Source: Dubosiella muris (GTDB lineage Bacteria > Bacillota_I > Bacilli_A > Erysipelotrichales > Erysipelotrichaceae). Taken from it: 64,000 nucleotides of DNA. The translations under genes and the position numbers were made by a program. Location: positions 1 to 64,000 of the forward strand of contig NZ_SRYG01000008.1 of assembly GCF_004793885.1 (NCBI RefSeq), in the 5' to 3' direction. The notes under the pieces were generated by a model that searched no databases, had not been told where the DNA came from, and saw only the letters and a program-made list of their open reading frames with translations. Below are positions 1-7,117 of the stretch, one piece after another; position 1 is the first letter of the stretch; each line of letters starts with the position of its first letter.

Positions 1-122
1 AGGAGTATAGGAATCAGGCACTTCAAATGTCTTGATGGAAGAGATACAAATTAACGCTATTTTTCAAAATAGGGTTTTTATGCGCTTTTTTTACAAAAAT
101 TAAGGAATAAGTTACATAAAAA
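1..122 (+). mobile_element. right end of a second IS110-family copy
   Basis: Positions 1-122 repeat, with only a few mismatches, the sequence at 1594-1716, which is the end of the intact IS110 transposase gene plus its right non-coding end. The TGA at 33-35 corresponds to the stop at 1626-1628. Homology stops just after the shared GTTACATAAAAAA. The window therefore opens inside the tail of another, slightly diverged copy in the same orientation, directly upstream of the intact one. The rest of that copy lies outside the window. Confidence 0.85.
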
Positions 123-149
123 ATCTCCATACTCCGAGGTGTACCACAC

Positions 150-356
150 GGAATGTAACTTTAGACAAAAATCTATTGTTTCATTCCTTTTTTCTTTATA
201 CTGGAATTAGCGGAAGAGGTCGTCTCTTTTTTGAGCTCCGAACTCGTAAAAAAAATTGATTGAGGGACGGTTGAACGCACCACCATCTGTTGATCGCTTC
301 GTCGAAAAAACGTATAAAAAAATGATCTACGCAGCCGTTCCGACCGCTTTATTTGA
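150..356 (+). ncRNA. candidate IS110 bridge RNA region
   Basis: In IS110-group elements a long left non-coding end encodes a structured bridge RNA that pairs with donor and target DNA. The 240-base left end here fits in position and length. A promoter-like TTGTTT at 176-181 and TATACT at 197-202 (15-base spacing) lies inside it, so the RNA could start near 209. Short self-complementary stretches are visible (for example around GAGCTCCGAACTC), but I could not fold it. The assignment rests on family knowledge and position. Confidence 0.4.
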
Positions 357-371
357 AAAGGAGTTTTGTTT

Positions 372-1628
372 ATGGAAAATCTTTATGCGGTTTGTTGTGG
401 TATTGATGTTCACAAGAAATTGATCGTCGCCTGTCTTCGTCAGGAGCAGAACACCCAGATCAAGGAATTCGGTGCTTCCACTCGTGAACTTCTCTCTTTG
501 GCGGATTGGCTCTTGGAAAATCATTGTCAAGCCGTCGCTATGGAAAGCACCGGTTCTTACTGGAAACCTTTATACAATGTCCTTGAATCTTTCGACTTGA
601 ACCCGATTGTTGTCAATGCTCAGCATATGCGCAATGTTCCCGGTCGAAAGACGGATATCAAAGACGCGGAATGGATTTCCGATCTTCTTTGTCATGGCTT
701 ATTGATTCCCAGCTTTATTCCCAATCGCTCCCAACGCGAACTTCGCGAGCTTGTCAGCTACAGGAAAAGTCTGGTAAAAACCCAATCCGCCGAATTGAAC
801 CGGCTCCAAAAAATGCTGGAAGGTGGAAATATCAAGTTGTCCGGCACTGTATCCAATATCAATGGAAAAAGCGCGAGAAATCTTTTGGATCTCATTTTGA
901 AAGGAGAAAAATTCGATGAAGCTGTTTATGACCAGATGATCAAAGACAGAAAGATTTCAAGAAGATTAAAAGCGAGCAAAACAAAGTTGATCGAGGATAT
1001 GAATGGCGTGCTGAGTCCGGTTCAAATCAAAATGATCCGGGAACTGCGCAAGCATATTGATGAATTGGAAAAGCATATTCGAGAACTGGATCAGGATATC
1101 AACGACGCCATGAGCGATCCGGAGAAAGAAGCGGCCAAACGATTAACGCAGATTCCGGGAATCGGAGAAGACAGCGCGAAAATCATCATATCTGTGATTG
1201 GTGTCGATATGAGTCGGTTTCCCACGGATCGCCACATTTGTTCATGGGCGGGAATCAGCCCGGGAAACAAAGAATCGGCAAAGAAAAAACTGAGCGCTCG
1301 AACGACAAAAGGAAACAAACTGCTAAGGAGTACTCTGGTGGTTTGCGCGCATTCTGCCGTAATGAAAAAAGAAAGCTATTTTTCCTCTCTATACAACCGG
1401 ATCGCGGCACATCGCGGAAAAAAGAGAGCGATCGTGGCAGTGGGACATTCCATTTTGAAGATTGCATATCATATGCTGAAAAACGGAGAATCATACAAGG
1501 AATTGGGAAGCAATTATTATCAAACAAAGACAAAGGAAAGTAAGATCAAAAGTTATTTGACAAAACTAGAAAATCTGGGCATAGAGATTCCAGAGGAGTA
1601 TAGGAATCAGGCACTTCAAATGTCTTGA
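372..1628 (+). CDS. IS110-family transposase (RNA-guided recombinase)
   Basis: This 418-aa protein has the two IS110 domains. The N-terminal RuvC-like DEDD domain shows D12 (GIDVHKK), E58 (ESTGSYW) and D95/D98 (KTDIKD). The C-terminal Tnp20 domain runs from about residue 255 (QIPGIG helix-hairpin-helix, then SWAGISPG) and includes the expected nucleophilic serine at about 320 in KGNKLLRS. A coiled segment of about 120 residues links them. The ATG at 372 is chosen because AAAGGAG at 357-363 lies 8 bases upstream; an in-frame TTG at 366 is too close. The frame is intact, so the enzyme may be active. Its closest relative here is the partial copy at 1-122. Confidence 0.93.
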   Translation: MENLYAVCCGIDVHKKLIVACLRQEQNTQIKEFGASTRELLSLADWLLENHCQAVAMESTGSYWKPLYNVLESFDLNPIVVNAQHMRNVPGRKTDIKDAEWISDLLCHGLLIPSFIPNRSQRELRELVSYRKSLVKTQSAELNRLQKMLEGGNIKLSGTVSNINGKSARNLLDLILKGEKFDEAVYDQMIKDRKISRRLKASKTKLIEDMNGVLSPVQIKMIRELRKHIDELEKHIRELDQDINDAMSDPEKEAAKRLTQIPGIGEDSAKIIISVIGVDMSRFPTDRHICSWAGISPGNKESAKKKLSARTTKGNKLLRSTLVVCAHSAVMKKESYFSSLYNRIAAHRGKKRAIVAVGHSILKIAYHMLKNGESYKELGSNYYQTKTKESKIKSYLTKLENLGIEIPEEYRNQALQMS

Positions 1629-1710
1629 TGGAAGAGATACAAATTAACACTGTTTTTCAAAATAGGGTTTTTATGCGCTTTTTTTACAAAAAATAAGGAA
1701 TAAGTTACAT

Positions 1711-1757
1711 AAAAAAAGACCTCCACATCACCTAGGATACCGGGTGATGTGGAGGTC
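1711..1757 (-). terminator. rho-independent terminator of the leftward gene pair
   Basis: A perfect 15-bp stem (1718-1732 with 1743-1757, 10-base loop) is followed on the minus strand by seven T residues (1711-1717). It lies 14 bases past the stop of the HExxH gene. The IS110 right end merges with the T tract, so the element inserted right beside this hairpin. Confidence 0.85.
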
Positions 1758-1771
1758 GAAAAGACGCCGTT

Positions 1772-3559
1772 TTATTTCCTACTTCCCTTTATAAAAGCAT
1801 TATGGTAATCTTCGTAAACAAAAGATAAAGAGGAAGCTTTCTTAAATAAGAGTTGTATGGCTTCTTCAGCCGTGTCAGTTTTAAAAATAGCTCTTAGTAG
1901 ATATAATTTATCATTTAGTTTTGATAAATAAAAACTCATGTTTCTATTTACTTCATAAAGATAAATGATTAATTTATCATACAGCATTAAATAAGGATAT
2001 ATATCATCTTTTTGATAAAAATCAATAAATTTAATTTTAGAAAAATCTGTAGTCTCTATTTTTTCTTTAAGATTAAGTATTTCCTCAAAGATTATTTTAT
2101 CAATAGGACATGTTATTTTACTTTTCTCATGTTGAATGTTTATATTTTTTGTGTTTATTAAAACAATACAAACAATAGCGATTCGATAAAAATCCAATGA
2201 TTTATCAAAATTGTTTTTTTTATTTATATCATTTGTTTTTGAATAGAAATGGATATATTCGTTTAACGAAGGCTTGATAAGAAGAAAAGCTATAAAATCC
2301 GCAAAGCATTCATGGAAAAGATATTCAATATCTTGACCAAATTCATCAAAAGATGAAAAAGAGTATAAAATAAATTCTGGATTTATATCACTGAGAAAAT
2401 TTGAATATAATGGATAGTTATTTTTTAAATTTTCAACCCTTTTCTTTATACTCCGACTTGCAATTTGGCTATAATCTTTCAATTTAATTGAAAAAAAATC
2501 AATGCAATTTTTCAATAAAAATATATTATTGTTTTCTAAATTTGATTGTCTGAAATAATTTTGCTGATTTATTTCGATAAACTCTCTTAATCCCTCTTCC
2601 CAAGGTAAGGCAATTGCTTCAAAAAAATCATTATAGTCTTCCATAGAAAGTGGAGAATCTTCCATTTTAATAGGTTTTTGCGAAAGAGCAAAACTCATTC
2701 TAAATAGATTTATAGTTGAAAAATTAATAATAAATTCTTTGAGCAATCCATAACGAATTTCGCGCAAACGATATATTTGACCAACGTTATGTGAAAGCTC
2801 ATGAGCAATAAAAAATAGATTTTCTTTTATTCTTTTCCAATTGGAGAGAGAAAGATTATAGTACATATAATTGTTGTATATTTCTTTACGATTATCTTTA
2901 TTAGGCCAAGTTATTAATTGTGTTGGTAAATCGTTTGCTGTGATGAAAAAGCTGCTAATTTCATTTTGACTAATAAATTGATAAGAGCTTTTATAAGATC
3001 GAATAGTACTTTTTTCCAAACTCGTTAGTATGGCTTTCTCTTCTGACATTTCTAGATTATAATTTAAAATTATATGAGAAAAAAGCTCTCCAAATATCGT
3101 ATAAAATAGTACTATTTTAGTTGGTATATATGATGATTTTGGAAAATTTATGTAATTGTTTCTTAATAATGACTGATTATTGTTGATAAAAGCTTCGTAG
3201 AGTGGTTTCGTATAATATATGATATTCAATGAATTATTCTTTTGGCTTTTATTTAAAAAATCATAAACATGAAAGTAAGCGTTTAAAATACTTAAATAGT
3301 TAGAGTTGATTTCGTTTTTTTCTAATGTTTCTAAAATATAGTTAGATAAAACTTCAAAATATATTTTTATGTTATCAAGTTTTTCAATCGAAACTCTTAT
3401 AGAATCAGCAATTTTATTTAATTCACTATTGTCTTCGCTCTTAGGAATATTTGGTTTTACAAAATTATTTAAACTAATCTGATAGTCAATTTTAAAGTTA
3501 GGAAGGTTATCAATATTATCAAATAATTTCGCTAATTCTTCTTTTCGTAGTTTTTTCAA
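1772..3559 (-). CDS. HExxH-containing putative metallopeptidase, function unknown
   Basis: I do not recognise a family for this 595-aa protein. Residues 253-257 read HELSH, a zinc-peptidase HExxH motif, preceded by a hydrophobic run (FFIA) as in gluzincin active-site helices. About 160 residues later, HECFAD at 416-421 could supply a third zinc ligand (E417) on a second helix, giving an HExxH...E arrangement. No signal peptide or membrane segment is seen, so a cytoplasmic enzyme is likely. The rest is Asn/Lys/Ile-rich and probably helical. It is followed by a strong terminator and preceded by another leftward gene 94 bases away, perhaps as an operon. Position beside defence genes suggests, but does not prove, a conflict role. 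Confidence 0.6.
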   Translation of the reverse strand: MKKLRKEELAKLFDNIDNLPNFKIDYQISLNNFVKPNIPKSEDNSELNKIADSIRVSIEKLDNIKIYFEVLSNYILETLEKNEINSNYLSILNAYFHVYDFLNKSQKNNSLNIIYYTKPLYEAFINNNQSLLRNNYINFPKSSYIPTKIVLFYTIFGELFSHIILNYNLEMSEEKAILTSLEKSTIRSYKSSYQFISQNEISSFFITANDLPTQLITWPNKDNRKEIYNNYMYYNLSLSNWKRIKENLFFIAHELSHNVGQIYRLREIRYGLLKEFIINFSTINLFRMSFALSQKPIKMEDSPLSMEDYNDFFEAIALPWEEGLREFIEINQQNYFRQSNLENNNIFLLKNCIDFFSIKLKDYSQIASRSIKKRVENLKNNYPLYSNFLSDINPEFILYSFSSFDEFGQDIEYLFHECFADFIAFLLIKPSLNEYIHFYSKTNDINKKNNFDKSLDFYRIAIVCIVLINTKNINIQHEKSKITCPIDKIIFEEILNLKEKIETTDFSKIKFIDFYQKDDIYPYLMLYDKLIIYLYEVNRNMSFYLSKLNDKLYLLRAIFKTDTAEEAIQLLFKKASSLSFVYEDYHNAFIKGSRK

Positions 3560-3652
3560 TTTAAAAGTTTTATCAATTTGTCCGAAATGATAAATACTAT
3601 ATAACTTCGATCCAAAAATATTTGAAAGTGTCTTTGTAATGTTATAATTATT

Positions 3653-4165
3653 TTATAATTCGAAATTTAGACAAATTGGTTTTTCTGTAACATTAGAGGT
3701 GGTGATTTTTGGGATATCTACACAGATAATGCTATATGCTCTTGTTATTTGGTTTGTATTAATTTTTTTGCTAATTGATTCCGCTACCTTTTTACATAGT
3801 GATTCTAGATTGTTTCCTCTGGAAAAAGCCACATACCCATAGTCGTTTAAACTGTAAAAACACAGAAAATCATCTGGAAAACCTTTGGGGTGAGGTAAAT
3901 ATTCACCGGTGAATTTATCTACTATAAAACTGATTACATAATATGGGTGCTTTTTGAAAAAATCATCTGGAAACAATTTTCCAAAAAAATAAAATTCTGA
4001 TTTATTCTGTTTGTAATTTTTAGTATTAACGGAATGGTCTGGTAAGCAACACCAATTTTCTTCATAGATTGCAACATAATGAAGAGTATCAAATGAATAC
4101 AACTTTATAATTTCGGCTTCATTATCAGAAAACTCTTTTTCGGATAAAACAACTTTATAAATCAT
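3653..4165 (-). CDS. hypothetical protein, 170 aa
   Basis: This is an unrecognised, soluble-looking protein with many aromatic residues and no signal peptide. The start ATG at 4165 is supported by a GAGGAGAG ribosome site just upstream on the minus strand. It reads in the same direction as the HExxH gene (94-base gap) and is divergent from the membrane protein at 4265, with about 100 bases between them for both promoters. Composition is AT-rich like its neighbours. It could be a partner or regulator of the HExxH protein; nothing in the sequence decides this. Confidence 0.6.
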   Translation of the reverse strand: MIYKVVLSEKEFSDNEAEIIKLYSFDTLHYVAIYEENWCCLPDHSVNTKNYKQNKSEFYFFGKLFPDDFFKKHPYYVISFIVDKFTGEYLPHPKGFPDDFLCFYSLNDYGYVAFSRGNNLESLCKKVAESISKKINTNQITRAYSIICVDIPKITTSNVTEKPICLNFEL

Positions 4166-4264
4166 AGTCTCTCCTCGCTCTTAACTTCTTAATGCTCTTT
4201 TATATATTCTATGATAAAATAAAAATCAAGGAAATGGAAGTTTAATTAGTGGGGAAGTGAGAAG

Positions 4265-5767
4265 ATGGGTATAATTAGAAATTCTTTTATAATGATTTAC
4301 TTATATAACCCTATAGTAATTGATGTTAGTCAAAATCCAATTCTTCGTGCTTTGCAGGAATTGGGGACTAGTCCAATGGAATCTTTATTTTTAAGTCTAT
4401 TTGCAGGATGCTTAACTTTGATTCTTACTATATTCATCCAACTTAATCAATCTATTTTGGGAATTTCTCTATTTAATTTTCTTATAACGTTGATCAAATG
4501 TAGAGAAAACAGGGTATATCAGTTTACAAAAAAAATTGAGAACAATTTCATTTTATTGCTTTTAGTTATTTTTGGGGTTATTTCATTAAGCTTTTTCTAT
4601 GATGATTATTATCTTGCTCTATTATGTGGAAATATATTAATTTTATCGGTGATTTTATTAGAGTGTTGTGCAATATTTGGTTTAATATCATTGATGAATA
4701 AAGAGAAAATTTTGAGAAGTTTGCGAGAAGAAAATGAAATAGATGATAATTTATTTGCATTTGTTCTTTTACTGGTGTCGATAGAAAAAAAGAACATAAG
4801 TGATTCCTCTTTGATGGATGAAAACATCGAGGTTTTTACAAATGAGTACGAAGTTAAAATCAACTCGAGAAATTTAACTTTGTTTATTAATGCAACCGAT
4901 AATGATGATTTTATTCGATTAAATATTTTAGAAAAGCTATCGATATTTTTATATAACATAACTATAATGAAAGAAAATCCTTTTTGTTTTGATTCAAAAG
5001 AAAGAAAATCAAGGAGAGATCGACTATTAAGTTATAAGCATTGGGAACCTGCTGTATTGGAAAAAGTAAATGATAATTTAGAGTTTTATAAATGCATATA
5101 TCCAAATGAAGAAAATGAATATTTTACGAATTGTATGAAAGAGATACTTAACTTTTATTTTGTTTACTACTTTTCTTCAGGAAGAGATTCAATTAAAGAT
5201 GTGGTTGATAAATTTATATCTTTATATAATCTTTTTTCATTTAATATAGTTTATAATAAATTGGATTATAAAATTACTGAATTTCATAAAAAGTATGGGC
5301 AAGGTGGGAATATCGGTGAATGGATAATATTAAATCTAGTTCAATGTGCTTACAGATATAGAAGTTATGAATTCATGATTACTTTTTTAAAGAAAATATT
5401 GGAAATAATCGAGAGAAATAATAATACTTTTTATTCTTTCCCATTTTATATATTTTATTTAAATGAGCTAGATCGTGTAAAAAATTCAAAGAGATTTAAT
5501 AGAATTTTTCAAGATGATTTTAATGAAGGGATGGATGGGTTATGTGAGAATCTCTTGTCTCTTTTAAAGGAAACGGATAAGAAAATGTATGAAGAAGAAA
5601 TAAGAAAACGAATAGTATATGGAAATAATTTTTATTCCAATTATATAAAAGAAGGTGGATTTTTTCTTATGGCGCATTTCTTACTAGAAGGGCAGGAAAT
5701 GTTCCACTTTACTGATTCTAGTATTGTTTTTGCTCTAAATAATATTTTCAAAAATTCAAACTTATAA
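4265..5767 (+). CDS. membrane protein with large cytoplasmic C-terminal part, unknown
   Basis: This is an unrecognised 500-aa protein. The first 150 residues hold about three hydrophobic segments (roughly 36-62, 95-115, 120-148), the last two nearly back to back. The remaining 350 residues are soluble, mostly helical and Asn/Lys/Glu-rich, with no motif I can name. The ATG at 4265 follows a purine-rich GGGGAAGTGAGAAG. Membrane anchor plus long cytoplasmic domain is common among abortive-infection effectors, and it sits divergently next to the 170-aa/HExxH pair, but this is only an analogy. Confidence 0.6.
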   Translation: MGIIRNSFIMIYLYNPIVIDVSQNPILRALQELGTSPMESLFLSLFAGCLTLILTIFIQLNQSILGISLFNFLITLIKCRENRVYQFTKKIENNFILLLLVIFGVISLSFFYDDYYLALLCGNILILSVILLECCAIFGLISLMNKEKILRSLREENEIDDNLFAFVLLLVSIEKKNISDSSLMDENIEVFTNEYEVKINSRNLTLFINATDNDDFIRLNILEKLSIFLYNITIMKENPFCFDSKERKSRRDRLLSYKHWEPAVLEKVNDNLEFYKCIYPNEENEYFTNCMKEILNFYFVYYFSSGRDSIKDVVDKFISLYNLFSFNIVYNKLDYKITEFHKKYGQGGNIGEWIILNLVQCAYRYRSYEFMITFLKKILEIIERNNNTFYSFPFYIFYLNELDRVKNSKRFNRIFQDDFNEGMDGLCENLLSLLKETDKKMYEEEIRKRIVYGNNFYSNYIKEGGFFLMAHFLLEGQEMFHFTDSSIVFALNNIFKNSNL

Positions 5768-5814
5768 TAATTGATAATCTGTAATGTTAATTTTATTAAG
5801 GTAGGGGATAAAAA

Positions 5815-5994
5815 ATGAAAAATTTTATTGCATTTGTTTTAATTATTATTTTTCTTTGTCTTGTATGTTTATTTCCAATAAACACAGAGGAAGAGAAAGC
5901 TAAATCAGTTTATAATTATAAAATATACAATAATGTGCACGTGAATCATAAGCAGAAAGATAGAGTTTCTCCAAAAAGTGGAATATTTGAGTGA
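5815..5994 (+). CDS. small single-pass membrane peptide, 59 aa
   Basis: This short ORF is preceded by GGTAGGGG 6 bases before the ATG. Residues 4-20 form a strongly hydrophobic helix with two cysteines, followed by a charged tail rich in Lys, Glu and Asn. It could be an uncleaved membrane anchor or a signal peptide with a short secreted part. It lies 47 bases after the 500-aa membrane protein on the same strand, so the two may be cotranscribed. No family recognised. Confidence 0.5.
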   Translation: MKNFIAFVLIIIFLCLVCLFPINTEEEKAKSVYNYKIYNNVHVNHKQKDRVSPKSGIFE

Positions 5995-6033
5995 GATATA
6001 AATATTAGTTTTTGATTCTTATATGTCCTTATA

Positions 6034-6460
6034 TTGGAATCTATCCATACAAGAGAAGAAGAAAAAAAATGTCCCTGGTGCAGAAGACGAATGGTAAAGA
6101 TCGGCGAGGAGAAAGTGCGGATGATCGTAAAGATCCTGCCGCTGCAAATCATCATCCAGGATATTTATACGGAAAGCTACTACGCCTGCCCTGCGTGTAT
6201 GAACGACGGGGAAGGCGTTCTTTATAAAATGAAAGCGGCGGGCGCCCTGTTCACCGACGATTACGCGGGATACAATCCGGTGGATCACGACCGGAGAGAG
6301 CTAGGCTGGGCGCATGCGCGAAGGTATTTCGTGGACGCGCTAAGGGATAGAAGAAGAAACAGGCGATTCCATCACGTACCGGCTGCTGGTGCAAATGGCG
6401 AAGATCTTCCATATCGAAGCCAAGTTTCAAAAATAAAGTCGGAAAAAGAAAGAATAACAT
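6034..6460 (+). pseudogene. IS66-family transposase remnant with internal deletion
   Basis: The reading frame starts with a CPWC...CPAC zinc-finger segment typical of the IS66 TnpC N-terminal region. It jumps directly to GALFTDDYAGYN and GWAHARRYFVDAL, which belong to the catalytic core much further into a normal TnpC. A large internal part is therefore missing. Just after this the sense continues in another frame (TYRLLVQMAKIFHIEAKF), so there is also a frameshift near 6350. It is locally GC-richer than its surroundings. No ends are visible; this is a dead fragment. Confidence 0.8.
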
Positions 6461-6515
6461 GGGAAAGAAAGCTGAAAATTGATACAATTAAGTTAAATTA
6501 AAAGGAGAGGGATTT

Positions 6516-7007
6516 ATGATAAAGAAAAATATGATAAATTTAAAAACATTAAGGAATCGGAAAGTGTATGGGGAATTGGAGTCCAGAAAAGGGAATTTGG
6601 AAGTTAAATCAATGATACTTAGCCCGAATGCACTTAATAAGATTTCAAAAACTTTTGAGATGGGAATTTTATCTCGTGAAAATCAAGATTTTTTTATTGA
6701 ATCGATTATTATTGATTCTAAAGATCAAAAGTTATTTGAAGAGGGGCAATCCCCTTTAGTAAAAATCGAAAATGGATGGGCGTTAACATCTGATTCTAGA
6801 AGGAATCCTTTGATTTTTAAAGGGAAATTTAATGGATTTGTTACAGTTGATGATATGTTAGCTGTATGTGAAATTGTCCTTGGAGCAATGGAGTTTAATC
6901 TAGAAAATATTGATAAAGAGTTTTTCGAAAATGATATTGAATATAAAAATGTACCTGTTATTATATATTCTACTGGAAATTATATGGTAAATCTTTTAGA
7001 AGATTAA
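6516..7007 (+). CDS. hypothetical protein, 163 aa
   Basis: This is an unrecognised, soluble protein with an alternating hydrophobic pattern that suggests a beta-rich fold. It has a good start (AAAAGGAGAG about 8 bases before the ATG). It lies 110 bases upstream of the primase-RT gene on the same strand, between the IS66 scar and that operon. It may be the first gene of the system or an unrelated cargo gene. The gap to the next gene is very AT-rich and shows no clear terminator. Confidence 0.55.
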   Translation: MIKKNMINLKTLRNRKVYGELESRKGNLEVKSMILSPNALNKISKTFEMGILSRENQDFFIESIIIDSKDQKLFEEGQSPLVKIENGWALTSDSRRNPLIFKGKFNGFVTVDDMLAVCEIVLGAMEFNLENIDKEFFENDIEYKNVPVIIYSTGNYMVNLLED

Positions 7008-7117
7008 TTACTTTTCAAAATATAAATTAATCTTTAATAAATTTGATATTTTTTAAGGCAATTTAAGTTAATATCGATAATTGTTTTTTAGCTCTGAAAA
7101 AAAGAAGGAGGAATTTA

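Larger units (their letters stand above)
123..1716 (+). mobile_element. IS110-family insertion sequence
   Basis: This is an apparently complete element: about 240 bases of left non-coding end, one transposase gene, and a short right end finishing in GTTACATAAAAAA. The right boundary is set by where it stops matching the partial copy at 1-122. The left boundary is inferred only from the end of that partial copy. No terminal inverted repeats are seen, as expected for IS110. The right end abuts a perfect 15-bp hairpin at 1718-1757. Confidence 0.7.
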
